64,000 nucleotides of DNA, taken from the NCBI GenBank assembly GCA_035499555.1, contig DATJYO010000047.1:29755-93754 (forward strand). Direction: 5' to 3'. The translations under genes were made by a program, and so were the position numbers. Shown piece by piece: positions 12,562 to 22,329 of the stretch (its first letter is position 1; the number at the start of each line of letters is the position of its first letter). A model generated the notes under the pieces. It was not told where the DNA came from, did no database searches, and saw nothing but the letters and a program-made list of their open reading frames with translations. Origin of the DNA: Bog-159 sp035499555 (GTDB taxonomy: Bacteria > Acidobacteriota > Terriglobia > Bryobacterales > Bryobacteraceae).

Positions 12562-12670
12562 GTTAAAGATAACAGCTTCGCGCGGAACCGTCCGTTAGCT
12601 CACGGAGTCCGCCGCTTTCCCGCTGCCCGTTGCCGCGTGCGAATATGAGAAGAGGGCAACCTCCGAAATC

Positions 12671-13990
12671 ATGGACGCACTGACGATTCACCGCCTGCAC
12701 TTCGCCTTCACCGTCACCTTCCACTACATATTTCCGCAGCTCACCATGGGACTGGCGCTGTTGCTGGTCATACTCAAGACCATGGCCCTGCGCACCGGCG
12801 ACGAACATTACAACCGCGCCGCGCGATTCTGGGCGCGCATCTTCGGCGTCAGCTTCGCCATGGGCGTGGTCACCGGCATCCCCATGGAGTTTCAGTTCGG
12901 CACCAACTGGTCGCGCTTCTCCCGCGCCGCCGGCGGTGTGATCGGCCAGACGCTGGCCATGGAAGGCGTGTTCTCGTTTTTTCTGGAGTCGAGTTTCCTG
13001 GGCCTGTTCCTGTTCGGCGAAAAGAAGCTGGGGCCCAAGGCCCACTGGTTCGCCGGACTCCTGGTCTTCGCCGGATCGTGGCTCTCCGGATTCTTCATCG
13101 TGGCCACCGACGCCTGGATGCAGCATCCCGTGGGCTACATATTGGGACCGCACGGCGAGATCCTGCTCTCCAGCTTCTGGGGACTGCTGCTGAACCCGTG
13201 GCTGTTCTGGCAGTATCTGCACAACATGACCGGCGCGGTGGTGACGGGCAGTTTCGTGATGGCGGCGGTCGGCGCCTTCTATCTGCTGGTGAAACGCCAG
13301 GAGCCGTACGGGCGCACCTTCGTACGGCTGGGCGTGATCGCCGGCATCGTGGCATCGGCCATGATGTTGTTTCCCACCGGCGATCAGCAGGGCAAGAATG
13401 TGGCCTTCAACCAACCCGCGACTCTGGCCGCCATGGAAGCGTTGTTCGGCACCGAGGAAGGCGCGCCGCTCGCTTTGATCGGACAGCCCGACGTGCAGAA
13501 CAGGCGTCTCGATAATCCGCTGACGATTCCGCGCGCGCTCAGCTTCCTCACCTATCAGCGCTGGAAGGCGCAGGTGCGCGGCCTGGAAGCCTTTCCACCG
13601 GACAACTGGCCGGACAACATCCCGCTGCTGTATTTCAGCTATCACATCATGGTGGGGCTGGGGACCATCTTCATCGCCGTGATGGCCCTGGCCGCCTTGC
13701 AGCTCTGGCGCGGCCGGCTGTTTGGCGAACGCTGGCTGCTATGGCTGTTGATGCTGGCCGCGCCGTTTCCGTTCATCGCCAACACGGCCGGATGGGTCAC
13801 CGCGGAGCTCGGCCGGCAGCCCTGGATCATCTACGGGCTGATGCGCACGTCGGCGGGCGTATCGGCCCAGGTTTCGGGAGGCAATGCGCTGTTTACGCTG
13901 ATCGGCTTCATGGGCATGTATACCGTGCTGGCGATGCTGTTCCTGCTGCTGGTCTATCGCGAGATCGAGCACGGGCCGGAGGGTGTGTGA
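12671..13990 (+). CDS. cydA: Cytochrome bd ubiquinol oxidase subunit I
   Basis: This 439-residue subunit has the family heme ligand His18 in FHYIFPQ (E. coli His19 equivalent) and a second candidate at about His184 (WQYLHNMTG). The GRQPW motif near residue 381 is intact. The quinol-binding loop is of the short type (about residues 215-320 rather than the longer E. coli loop), as common outside Enterobacteria. It oxidises quinol and reduces oxygen with high affinity in the inner membrane. It overlaps cydB by one base. Confidence 0.96.
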   Translation: MDALTIHRLHFAFTVTFHYIFPQLTMGLALLLVILKTMALRTGDEHYNRAARFWARIFGVSFAMGVVTGIPMEFQFGTNWSRFSRAAGGVIGQTLAMEGVFSFFLESSFLGLFLFGEKKLGPKAHWFAGLLVFAGSWLSGFFIVATDAWMQHPVGYILGPHGEILLSSFWGLLLNPWLFWQYLHNMTGAVVTGSFVMAAVGAFYLLVKRQEPYGRTFVRLGVIAGIVASAMMLFPTGDQQGKNVAFNQPATLAAMEALFGTEEGAPLALIGQPDVQNRRLDNPLTIPRALSFLTYQRWKAQVRGLEAFPPDNWPDNIPLLYFSYHIMVGLGTIFIAVMALAALQLWRGRLFGERWLLWLLMLAAPFPFIANTAGWVTAELGRQPWIIYGLMRTSAGVSAQVSGGNALFTLIGFMGMYTVLAMLFLLLVYREIEHGPEGV

Positions 13991-15042
13991 TGCAGACCGT
14001 CTGGTTCATGCTGGTGGCAGTGATGATCGCGCTGTACGTGGTGCTGGACGGCTTCGATCTGGGCGCAGGCATCGTGCAACTCCTGGTCTCCCGCACCGAG
14101 GCCGAACGGGCCCTGGTGCTGCGCTCCATCGGGCCGGTTTGGGACGGCAACGAAGTCTGGCTGCTGGCCGGCGGCGGCACGCTGTATTTCGCCTTCCCGG
14201 CGCTGTACGCTTCCAGCTTCAGCGGATTCTATCTGCCGCTGATGATGGTGCTGTGGCTGCTGATCCTGCGCGGCATCTCCATCGAGTTCCGGAACCACAT
14301 CGACAGCCTGGTGTGGAAACCGTTCTGGGATGCCGTCTTCGGCGGCGCCAGCGCGCTGCTGGCCATCTTCTTCGGCGCGGCCCTGGGCAACGTGGTGCGC
14401 GGCGTACCCCTGGACCAGGCCGATGAATTTTTCCTGCCGCTGTGGACCAACTTCGGGTTGGGTAAGAACGTGGGCATTCTGGACTGGTACACGGTGCTGG
14501 TGGCGGTGACCGCATTCGCCACCCTGTTGGTGCACGGCGCACTGTGGGTGGCCTTGAAGACGGATGGCGCCCTCGCGGCGCGGGCGCGGGCCGCCGCGCG
14601 CTTCGCCTGGTGGGCCCTGGCGTCGCTGACCGTGCTCATCACCTGGGCCAGCTTCGCCATCCAGCCGCGGCTCCAGGAAAGCTTTGCCGCGCGGCCGTGG
14701 GGCTACGTATTTCCGCTGCTGGCCATCGTGGGATTGCTGGGAATGCGCGCGATGATGCGCCGCGAGATGCCGGCGTTCCTCTGCTCGGCGGTCTACATCG
14801 TGGGCATGCTCACCAGCGCCGCCTTCGGCTTATATCCGTATGTGCTGCCGTCCAACGCCGATCCCCGCGCGGGGCTGACCGTGTATAACGCCGCCGCCGC
14901 GCCCTACGGTTTGAAAGTCGGCCTGGCGTGGTTCATCCCGGGGATGCTCCTGGCCACGGCGTACTTTGTGTATACCTATCGGAACTTTGCAGGCAAAGTG
15001 ACGGCCGAAGATCACGGGACGTACAGCGGCGGCTCACGCTAG
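13990..15042 (+). CDS. cydB: Cytochrome bd ubiquinol oxidase subunit II
   Basis: This 350-residue protein has eight or nine membrane helices and the characteristic N-terminal text ALYVVLDGFDLGAGI, followed by GPVWDGNEVWLLAGGG. CydB pairs with CydA to make the oxidase. The start ATG shares a base with the cydA stop (TGATG), so the two are translationally coupled. The longer upstream frame is a shadow inside cydA. There is no cydX-like small gene visible between cydB and the convergent MOSC gene. Confidence 0.96.
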   Translation: MQTVWFMLVAVMIALYVVLDGFDLGAGIVQLLVSRTEAERALVLRSIGPVWDGNEVWLLAGGGTLYFAFPALYASSFSGFYLPLMMVLWLLILRGISIEFRNHIDSLVWKPFWDAVFGGASALLAIFFGAALGNVVRGVPLDQADEFFLPLWTNFGLGKNVGILDWYTVLVAVTAFATLLVHGALWVALKTDGALAARARAAARFAWWALASLTVLITWASFAIQPRLQESFAARPWGYVFPLLAIVGLLGMRAMMRREMPAFLCSAVYIVGMLTSAAFGLYPYVLPSNADPRAGLTVYNAAAAPYGLKVGLAWFIPGMLLATAYFVYTYRNFAGKVTAEDHGTYSGGSR

Positions 15043-15534
15043 CGCGGCGATCTGCTCAATCACGTCCTGCGCATGTACCGGGCCGGGCGTGATGACCCGC
15101 GCATAGAAGCCGCTCATCCCCCAGCGCGGCGACGCCGGATCGCCCGACTTCACCTGCGGATCGTAAATCTCCTCTTTGATCGACGGACCGTAGACATCGA
15201 GTGCCGTGCAGGGGCCGCGCACCTTGGTGATTTCGAGCACGGCGGCGCCGGCGCGAAGCTGGTCCCCGATCCGTAACTGGCGGCGGTCAAGCCCGCGCGT
15301 GGTGAGGTTTTCGCCCAGGGCGCCGTAGAAGACCGGATACCCGCGGGCCTTCAATTCATCGATGGCTTCGGCGGCGATCAGCAACACCGCCTGCCGGGGG
15401 CCGCCATGGATCAGCGGATGCGCCCAGGAATCGCCCAGGATCCCCTGCGGCGTGATCCTGGCGTATGCGACCGGGCGTTTGGGCAGCCCGCCGGCAGATG
15501 TGTTGATCTGAACGATGACGCCCGCGAGGGCCAC
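15034..15534 (-). CDS. MOSC domain protein
   Basis: This 166-residue protein is a stand-alone MOSC (molybdenum cofactor sulfurase C-terminal) domain. The conserved cysteine lies in VRGPCTALDVYG, where the sulfur carrier Cys is expected, and the ALGENLTTRG segment is typical. Such proteins bind molybdenum cofactor, as in YiiM/YcbX relatives that reduce hydroxylated bases. The gene converges with cydB and overlaps its end by 9 bp. It ends 1 bp before the glnA stop on the same strand. Confidence 0.88.
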   Translation of the reverse strand: MALAGVIVQINTSAGGLPKRPVAYARITPQGILGDSWAHPLIHGGPRQAVLLIAAEAIDELKARGYPVFYGALGENLTTRGLDRRQLRIGDQLRAGAAVLEITKVRGPCTALDVYGPSIKEEIYDPQVKSGDPASPRWGMSGFYARVITPGPVHAQDVIEQIAALA

Positions 15535-15535
15535 C

Positions 15536-16945
15536 CTACACGTCGTAGTACAGCGCGAACTCGTACGGATGCGGGCGCAACCGCACGGCGTCGGCTTCGT
15601 TCTTGCGCTTGTAGTCGATGAAGGTTTCGATCAGTTCCTCGGTGAACACGTCGCCCTTCATCATGAAGCCGTGATCGTCTTCGAGACAGCTCAAGGCCTC
15701 TTCGAGCGACGCCGGCATGGAGGGAACGTTGCGCATCTCTTCGGGCGAGAGATCGTAGATGTCCTTATCCAGCGGTTCGCCCGGGTCGATCTTGTTGGCC
15801 ACGCCGTCCAGGCCGGCCATGAGCATCGCGGCGAATGCCAGGTAGGGGTTGGCAGCCGGATCGGGCGGGCGGAACTCCACGCGCTTGGCCTTCGGGCTGG
15901 CTGAGTACATCGGAATGCGGCAGGCCGCCGAACGGTTGCGGCGCGAGTAGGCCAGGTTGACGGGAGCCTCGTATCCGGGCACCAGCCGCTTGTAGCTGTT
16001 GGTGGTCGGCGCGATGATCGCCGAAAGCGCGCGCGCGTGCTTCAGCAGGCCGCCGATGTACCACAGGCCCAACTGGCTGAATCCCGCGTAACAGTCGCCG
16101 GCGAACAGCGGCTTGCCTTCCTTCCAGATGCTCTGGTGCGTGTGCATGCCGCTGCCGTTGTCCGCGAACAGCGGCTTGGGCATGAAGGTGACGGTCTTGC
16201 CGTACTGGTTCGCCACGTTGCGGATGATGTACTTGTACAACATCATGTTGTCCGCCGACTTCACCAGCGTGTCGAAGCGCTGATCGATCTCGCATTGGCC
16301 GCCGGTGGCGACTTCGTGGTGATGGCACTCGATGCGCAGGCCGCACTTGAGCATGGTCTGCACCATCTCGCTCCGCAGGTCCTGGTAATGATCGGTGGGC
16401 GGCACCGGGAAGTAGCCTTCCTTGTAGCGCGGCCGGTAGCCCAGGTTGTCCTTCTCCCGGCCCGAGTTCCAGCGGCCCTCTTCGGCATCGATGAAATAGA
16501 AGCCGGAATGCTGATTCTGGTCGAAGCGGATGTTGTCGAAGATGAAGAACTCGGCTTCGGCGCCGAAATAGGCGGTGTCGCCGACCCCGCTGTTCTTCAG
16601 AAACATCTCGGCCTTCTTGGCGATCCACCGCGGATCGCGCTCGTAGTGCTGCTTGGTGATCGGGTCGATGACGTCGCCGTACATCACCAGGGTGGGGGTT
16701 TCGGCGAAGGGATCCATGAACGCCGTCGAGGGATCCGGAATCAGCAGCATGTCGCTTTCGTGGATGGCGGCCCAGCCGCGAATGCTGGAGCCGTCCATGC
16801 CGAAGCCATCTTCGAAACTGCTCTCGTCCAGCTCGCTGATAGGGTAGGAAACGTGGTGCTGCAGGCTCGGAATGTCGGTGAATCTGAGATCCAACTGCCT
16901 GGCTTCATTATTCTTTGCGTAATCCAATACTTCTTGCGGATTCAT
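15536..16945 (-). CDS. glnA: Glutamine synthetase, type I
   Basis: This 469-residue enzyme makes glutamine from glutamate and ammonia with ATP. The metal and glutamate site motifs are present (EAEFFIFDNIRF; NGSGMHTHQSIW; LAYSRRNRSAACRIP). Tyr397 in KDIYDLSPEE is at the same number and context as the E. coli adenylylation site, so control by an adenylyltransferase is possible. A GGAGG sequence sits five bases before the ATG and a strong sigma-70 promoter lies about 60 bp upstream. No GlnB or GlnE gene is in the window. Confidence 0.97.
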   Translation of the reverse strand: MNPQEVLDYAKNNEARQLDLRFTDIPSLQHHVSYPISELDESSFEDGFGMDGSSIRGWAAIHESDMLLIPDPSTAFMDPFAETPTLVMYGDVIDPITKQHYERDPRWIAKKAEMFLKNSGVGDTAYFGAEAEFFIFDNIRFDQNQHSGFYFIDAEEGRWNSGREKDNLGYRPRYKEGYFPVPPTDHYQDLRSEMVQTMLKCGLRIECHHHEVATGGQCEIDQRFDTLVKSADNMMLYKYIIRNVANQYGKTVTFMPKPLFADNGSGMHTHQSIWKEGKPLFAGDCYAGFSQLGLWYIGGLLKHARALSAIIAPTTNSYKRLVPGYEAPVNLAYSRRNRSAACRIPMYSASPKAKRVEFRPPDPAANPYLAFAAMLMAGLDGVANKIDPGEPLDKDIYDLSPEEMRNVPSMPASLEEALSCLEDDHGFMMKGDVFTEELIETFIDYKRKNEADAVRLRPHPYEFALYYDV

Positions 16946-17004
16946 CCGTCCTCCAATGGGGGGTTTATTGCGTGGGAATGGCTTAAGCTGCGCAGATGGA
17001 GTTT

Positions 17005-17033
17005 AGCATAGCGAACGGCATGGCACCGGTCAA
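17005..17033 (-). promoter_or_regulatory. Sigma-70 promoter for glnA
   Basis: Reading the minus strand, TTGACC (17033-17028) is followed by a 17-base spacer and TATGCT (17010-17005). This is close to consensus with ideal spacing, about 60 bases before the glnA ATG at 16945. GGAGG at 16950-16954 is the ribosome binding site. Confidence 0.72.
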
Positions 17034-17134
17034 GCGCTCCGGGAGGCACACCCGGCCGGCGGCCGGCGCCGAAACTCCCCCGGCCCGGATGACGTCTGTT
17101 ATGCTGTCAATCGAGACGTCCGGGAAAGAACAGT

Positions 17135-20100
17135 ATGGGCCTTCGATGTCTTTTACTTATTCTTTTACTGGGAAGCTTGCTGGTCGCCCCCCTGGCGGCG
17201 AATGACCCTACCGGCACCATCACGGGTACGGTCACTGATGTGAGTGGCGGCGTGATTCCCAAGGTCAAAGTGACGGTCACCAGCGAAGCCACCAACGCGG
17301 CGCGCGACGCGGAGACCAACGATGACGGCGATTTCACCGTCCCGCTCCTGCCGCCCGGCTCCTACCGCGTGGCTGTCGAAAAGCAAGGATTCCGGCGCGC
17401 TTTCGCCAGCCAGGTGCGGCTCGACGTGGACCAGACGGCGCGCGTCGATTTCGTGCTGCAGGTGGGCATGTTGACCGAAGAGGTCAAAGTCACTGACACG
17501 CCTCCCATCGTGCAGACGGATACCTCCACGCTGGGGCAGGTGATCGACGGCCGGCTGGTCCACGACCTGCCGCTTAACGAGCGCAATTTTCTGGCGTTCT
17601 CGCTGCTGGCCCCGGGGAGTCAGTTGCCCGTCGAGGGATCGCAGAACTCCACCCAGGGCGGGTCGGTCAGCGTCAACGGCGCGCGCGAACAGTCGAATAA
17701 CTTCCTCCTGGAGGGCGTGGATAACAACGATCCGTACATCAACCAATATGTCGCCCTGCCTTCCATCGATGCGATCCAGGAGTTCAAAGTGCAGTCGAGT
17801 GACTACTCGGCGGAGTTCGGGCGCAGCGGCGGCGCGCAGGTCAACGTCATCCTCAAGAGCGGATCCAACGAGTTTCACGGCGGCCTGTTCGAGTTCCTGC
17901 GCAACCGCAATATGGACGCCAAGAACTACTTCGATCTTCCCTACTGCGCGGCGCAGTCCCTGCCGGGCACCTGCGGACCGATTCCCGCCCTGGATCGCGA
18001 TCAGTTCGGCGCCATCTTCGGCGGGCCGATTCGCAAGGATAAGACTTTCTTCTTCGTGTCCTACGAAGGCTTGCATCTGCGCCAGGCCACGACGCGCGGG
18101 GCCACGGTCCCTTCGCAACTGGAGCACCAGGGGATCGGCGAGTTACTGACGGGCGTGGGAATCCCGATCAATCCCGCCGGGCAAGCCATTCTGGATCTAT
18201 ACCCGGCCGCCAACGTGGGATCCAACCTGAAAACATCCAACACCTTCGTCTCCGCGCCCGTGATCCGCAACACCGAGCACCTGGGACTGATCAAGATCGA
18301 TCATCATGCGGGACCGTTCAATAGCTTCTCCGCGCATTGGTCGATTTTTGACGAGAACCGCTTCAATCCGTTCGACCCCGTCAATTCCTTCACCAACCTG
18401 CCCGGGTACGGCAGTTTCACGCTGAACGACGGCCAGAACGGCGGGCTGTCCTGGACGCACATCTTCACTTCCTCCGCCGTCAACGAACTCAGCCTGGGTT
18501 ATAACCGCATGCGGGCGGGCGCCTTCCAGCAAAGCTACGGAACCAATGTCAGCTCCCAGCTCGGATTCCCGGATATTCTGACCCGCTCCGTGGACCTGGG
18601 TTATCCGGAGGTCAACATACTCGGCTTCGACGGTATCGGCGAACCTTTGAATTATCCGCAAGACCGCCACGATACTACCGTGCACTTATCCGATAACTTA
18701 TCCATCGTGACCGGCCGCAACCAATTCAAGTTCGGGGCGGACATCCGCGACATACAGATCGATAACTATCTGGATTTCGTGGCGCGCGGCGACTGGTTCT
18801 TCGAGGCCGGCGCGGAAGCGGGCATGGCCGCCACGCCGCTGGAGGCCCTGGCGCAGACCGTCGCCGGCATCCCGGACTACGCGGTGGCGGTGCAGGGCGA
18901 CACCTCCAACACCGTGCGCAGCATAGGGATGAATTACTACATCCAGGACGACATCCACGTGGTGCCGCGCCTGCTCCTGAACGTCGGCTTGCGCTACGAG
19001 TACAACCAGCCTCCGGTGGAGGACCACAATCGCTTCAGCGTCCCGGACTTGAGCGCCGCTTCGGTCACCTGCACGCCGGTTCCGGATTGCCAGTTCATCC
19101 GGGCCGGAACCAACGGCGTTCCGCGCGCGACCTATACTCCGACGCTTACCGATTTCGCGCCGCGTATCGGTGTCGCCTGGCGTCCCATGCGCACCGAGCG
19201 ATGGGTGGTGCGCTCGGCCTACGGCATCTTCTACGATGCCAGTATCTTCAACATCAACGTATTCCCGCGGTTCAATCCGCCCTTTTACGATCTGTTCTAC
19301 TTTGCCAACAGCGGTTCGAATACCATCCAGGACATTCTGAACCAGCCGGCCACCGCCATCGTCGAGCCCAACATGATCGCGCGCAACTTTCGCGACGGCT
19401 ACATGCAGCAGTGGAACGTGGACCTGCAGTATGAGATGAAGCCTTACTGGATGCTGGATGTGGCCTATGTCGGATCCAAAGGCACGCACTTATCCGACGT
19501 ACGGGATTTGAATCAAACCAATCCGGCCACCAATCTGGCGCCGTTTCCCCAGTTCTCCTCCATCTTATTTGTGGAGTCGGGCGCATCCAGTTCCTATCAC
19601 TCACTCCAGGTCCGGTCGGAGCGGCGGGTGGCGCAGGGACTGACGTTCCTGGCGGCATACACATTTTCCAAATCCATCGACGATGTCTCGGCGGTATTCG
19701 GCGGCAGCGTGGGATCGGGCCTGCCGCAGAATTCCCAGGCCCTCCAGGCCGACCGCGGGCTCTCCGATTTCAACGCCAAGCATCGCCTGGTAGCCAGCTC
19801 CGTGTACGATCTGCCCTTCGGCCGCAAATGGCTCACGCAGTCGGGATGGCGGCGGAGCCTGCTGGGCGATTGGCAGGCCGCCGGCATCCTGACCGTACAG
19901 ACCGGATCGCCTTTCACGGTTAACTTGCCGGCATCGCAGTCCGGGTCGGCCATTGCGGCGTTTGGCAACCCTTACCGTCCGGATCTGATTGCGAATCCCT
20001 ACCTGCCCGGCCCGGTGATGGCCAATCCCAACGCGGCTTGTCACACCACCATCTCGCACGGCGGGATGGCGGCGGACGCCGTCAATCAGCCGTCAAGCTG

Positions 20101-20401
20101 GTTCAATACCTGCGCCTTCATAGCGCCGCCCGCCGGACAGTTCGGCAATGCCGGCCGTAATATCATGACCGGTCCGGGATTGTCCAACCTGGATCTTTCG
20201 ATGTACAAGAACATCCGGCTGGGCAAGGAGGCGCGCCGGCTGCAACTGCGCGGCGAGGTCTTCAACCTGTTCAACCATCCGAACTTCGATATCCCCAATC
20301 ACACGTTTGAAGATCCGAACTTCGGACAGATTCTTTCGGCCAACGCGTACGGCAATCGGCCCCCCCGGCAGATCCAGGTGGGGGTCAAGTATATGTTCTG
20401 A
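17135..20401 (+). CDS. TonB-dependent receptor with N-terminal carboxypeptidase-regulatory-like domain
   Basis: This 1,088-residue outer membrane protein has a signal peptide (residues 1-24), a CarboxypepD_reg-like beta-sandwich (about 25-110; TGTITGTVTDVSGGVIP), a plug domain (about 120-240; EGVDNNDPYINQYVALPSI) and a long beta-barrel ending in an aromatic residue (GVKYMF). This architecture is characteristic of the many Oar-like receptors of Acidobacteriota, thought to import sugars or other large solutes. The ligand is unknown. It is divergent from glnA and convergent with the M20 peptidase. Confidence 0.93.
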   Translation: MGLRCLLLILLLGSLLVAPLAANDPTGTITGTVTDVSGGVIPKVKVTVTSEATNAARDAETNDDGDFTVPLLPPGSYRVAVEKQGFRRAFASQVRLDVDQTARVDFVLQVGMLTEEVKVTDTPPIVQTDTSTLGQVIDGRLVHDLPLNERNFLAFSLLAPGSQLPVEGSQNSTQGGSVSVNGAREQSNNFLLEGVDNNDPYINQYVALPSIDAIQEFKVQSSDYSAEFGRSGGAQVNVILKSGSNEFHGGLFEFLRNRNMDAKNYFDLPYCAAQSLPGTCGPIPALDRDQFGAIFGGPIRKDKTFFFVSYEGLHLRQATTRGATVPSQLEHQGIGELLTGVGIPINPAGQAILDLYPAANVGSNLKTSNTFVSAPVIRNTEHLGLIKIDHHAGPFNSFSAHWSIFDENRFNPFDPVNSFTNLPGYGSFTLNDGQNGGLSWTHIFTSSAVNELSLGYNRMRAGAFQQSYGTNVSSQLGFPDILTRSVDLGYPEVNILGFDGIGEPLNYPQDRHDTTVHLSDNLSIVTGRNQFKFGADIRDIQIDNYLDFVARGDWFFEAGAEAGMAATPLEALAQTVAGIPDYAVAVQGDTSNTVRSIGMNYYIQDDIHVVPRLLLNVGLRYEYNQPPVEDHNRFSVPDLSAASVTCTPVPDCQFIRAGTNGVPRATYTPTLTDFAPRIGVAWRPMRTERWVVRSAYGIFYDASIFNINVFPRFNPPFYDLFYFANSGSNTIQDILNQPATAIVEPNMIARNFRDGYMQQWNVDLQYEMKPYWMLDVAYVGSKGTHLSDVRDLNQTNPATNLAPFPQFSSILFVESGASSSYHSLQVRSERRVAQGLTFLAAYTFSKSIDDVSAVFGGSVGSGLPQNSQALQADRGLSDFNAKHRLVASSVYDLPFGRKWLTQSGWRRSLLGDWQAAGILTVQTGSPFTVNLPASQSGSAIAAFGNPYRPDLIANPYLPGPVMANPNAACHTTISHGGMAADAVNQPSSWFNTCAFIAPPAGQFGNAGRNIMTGPGLSNLDLSMYKNIRLGKEARRLQLRGEVFNLFNHPNFDIPNHTFEDPNFGQILSANAYGNRPPRQIQVGVKYMF

Positions 20402-20406
20402 GCGGG

Positions 20407-21783
20407 CTAGGCCTGGGCCGCGCCGTACTGCTCGAAGAAGTGGGCCACCGTCTTGATGCCCTGGTAGTAATTCTCCAGGCAGTACTTCTCGTTGGGCGAA
20501 TGCAGGCCGTCGTCCGGCAGGCCGAAGCCCATCATCACGGTGGGAATGCCCAGGTGATTGGCGAAGTCGCCCACGATCGGAATCGAGCCGCCGGAGCGAA
20601 TGAAGACAGTTTTCTTGCCCAGCACATCGCCGAAAGCTTTGGCGGCCACATGAATCGCGGGATGATCCGGATTGACCACCAGGCCGGGACTGGCGCTCAA
20701 CACTCGTAACTCGAACTGGATGCCTTTGGGTGTATGGGCGGCGATAAACTCCCGGAACGACGCCACAATCTTATCCGGATTCTGATTCGGCACCAGGCGG
20801 AAGCTGATCTTGGCCGTGGCTTTGGCCGGGATCACGGTCTTCGCGCCGGCGCCCGTGAAGCCGCCCGCGATGCCGTGTACTTCGAAGGTGGGACGGGCCC
20901 AGATGCGCTCCAGCACGGTTTTGCGCTCGCCGGTCAGCGTGCTGGCCCCGACTTCGTTCTTGAGGAACTCCTCTTCGCTGAACGGCAGCCGCTTCCAGCT
21001 TCTCTTTTCCGCCGGCGCGGGCGGCAGCACGTCGTCGTAAACGCCAGGAACCTGGATGACGCCATTGGCGTTCTTCACCTTGGACAGCAACTCCACCAGC
21101 CCGAACACAGGGTTCGGTGAAGCGCCGCCGTATAGGCCCGAGTGCAGGTCGCGGCTGGGACCGGTGGCTTCCAACTCCATGTAAACCAGCCCGCGCAGCC
21201 CGATGCACAAGGTGGGTATGCCGGCGGCGAAAAGCTCGGTGTCGGAGACCAGCGCCACATCCGCCTTCAGCTTCTCCGGATTCTCGGCTACGTACTGGGC
21301 AATAGACTCGCCCCCCACTTCCTCTTCGCCCTCCACCAGGAACTTCAGGTTCAGCGGCAGCGTCCCACTCGCCGCGCGCAGCGCTTCGATGGCTTTCAGG
21401 TGGCTGTACATCTGGCCCTTGTCGTCCGCCGTACCGCGCCCGTAGATGTTGCCGTTGCGCACGGTCGGTTCGAACGGCGGACTTTCCCACAGTTCCAGGG
21501 GATCGGCGGGCTGCACATCGTAGTGGCCGTAGCACAGCACGGTGGGCTTGCCGGGAGCGTGCATCCAGTCGGCGTAGACCAGCGGATGCTTGTCCGTCTG
21601 GATCACCTCCACATTCTCCATCCCGACGTGGCGCAGGCCGTCGGCCACGAACTGCGCCGCGCGGTCGATATCGCCGCGATGCTCGGGCAGCGTGCTGATG
21701 CTGGGAATGCGCAGGAACGTCTTCAGTTCTTCCAGAAGGCGCTCGCGATTCTGTTCCACAAACGTATCGGTAGTAGTAGACAT
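20407..21783 (-). CDS. M20 family dipeptidase
   Basis: This 458-residue metallopeptidase belongs to the M20 (ArgE/DapE/CNDP) family. Zinc ligands are the His in CYGHYDVQP, the bridging Asp in GRGTADDKG and the Glu pair in VEGEEEVGGES; a dimerisation lid domain sits around residues 190-340. It probably cleaves dipeptides in the cytoplasm. I chose the ATG at 21783 because a GGAG sequence lies six bases upstream (ACGGAGAAATC); a 14-residue longer frame lacks one. Confidence 0.92.
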   Translation of the reverse strand: MSTTTDTFVEQNRERLLEELKTFLRIPSISTLPEHRGDIDRAAQFVADGLRHVGMENVEVIQTDKHPLVYADWMHAPGKPTVLCYGHYDVQPADPLELWESPPFEPTVRNGNIYGRGTADDKGQMYSHLKAIEALRAASGTLPLNLKFLVEGEEEVGGESIAQYVAENPEKLKADVALVSDTELFAAGIPTLCIGLRGLVYMELEATGPSRDLHSGLYGGASPNPVFGLVELLSKVKNANGVIQVPGVYDDVLPPAPAEKRSWKRLPFSEEEFLKNEVGASTLTGERKTVLERIWARPTFEVHGIAGGFTGAGAKTVIPAKATAKISFRLVPNQNPDKIVASFREFIAAHTPKGIQFELRVLSASPGLVVNPDHPAIHVAAKAFGDVLGKKTVFIRSGGSIPIVGDFANHLGIPTVMMGFGLPDDGLHSPNEKYCLENYYQGIKTVAHFFEQYGAAQA

Positions 21784-21871
21784 GATTTCTCCGTAATGGT
21801 GAACCACCATTATAGAACCGGGCATATTTCGGCAACCGGTGGCACGAGGTGCGAGCGGGCGGAGCGGCGGG

Positions 21872-21895
21872 CTGAATGTTTAACCAACACAACCC
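21872..21895 (+). repeat. Direct repeat copy outside the 1.5-kb islet (left)
   Basis: The bases CTGAAT(G)TTTAACCAACACAACC recur at 23379-23402, with 16 identical bases in a row (21879-21894 and 23387-23402). This left copy also faces the left terminal inverted repeat, forming a hairpin-like pair with GGTTGTGTGGTT at 21926-21937. Confidence 0.6.
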
Positions 21896-21940
21896 GGGAT
21901 CATTGCCGCCGCGGTAGTGGGGGAAGGTTGTGTGGTTCGC

Positions 21941-22114
21941 TCATGACTTGTCGCGCCGGTCTTGGAGGATCTCCAGGATTTTGTGGAGGTCCTCGCTTAT
22001 CTGGACGGTGCGCTTAAAGTGTTTGTAGAGATGGTCCAATACGTTTAGGCCAAGAAGAACACAGACCACCACGGAACCCACCCTGATTGCGTAACGGATG
22101 AATGATTCAGGCAC
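21941..22114 (-). CDS. Small membrane protein of the islet (57 aa)
   Basis: A 57-residue frame begins at GTG 22114 (another GTG lies one codon upstream) with GGAATAAGG just before it. Residues 8-27 are a hydrophobic helix (YAIRVGSVVVCVLLGLNVL), followed by a charged tail (KHFKRTVQISEDLHKILEIL) that could form a short coiled coil. It follows the next small gene closely on the same strand, which ends 6 bp before this start. I do not recognise the family. Confidence 0.45.
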   Translation of the reverse strand: MPESFIRYAIRVGSVVVCVLLGLNVLDHLYKHFKRTVQISEDLHKILEILQDRRDKS

Positions 22115-22120
22115 CACGCC

Positions 22121-22300
22121 TTATTCCAAAGTGGTCTCCAGGTAGTCTAGATACTTCTTGAGGCTGGTGACGAACTCCTTACGGAGGCCAGCGTCGAAGC
22201 GCACCACAGCAAAGACCACGCGGTCGCCATCCTTGCCTACCGGCGTGGATATCTCCTCGGGACGCAGACGCCCGCAGTAGCGGCGGGGATCACCGATCAC
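22121..22300 (-). CDS. Hypothetical protein of the islet (59 aa)
   Basis: This 59-residue frame runs from GTG 22300 to TAA 22121 and reads as a compact soluble protein with a mixed charge pattern (VGKDGDRVVFAVVRFDAGLR, then TSLKKYLDYLETTLE). Its stop codon overlaps the ribosome binding site of the downstream small membrane gene, suggesting coupling. There is no family I recognise and no strong start signal, so this is tentative. Confidence 0.35.
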   Translation of the reverse strand: MIGDPRRYCGRLRPEEISTPVGKDGDRVVFAVVRFDAGLRKEFVTSLKKYLDYLETTLE

Positions 22301-22329
22301 GTTTGGAGTCTGAGAGAATTGCTATCGGC

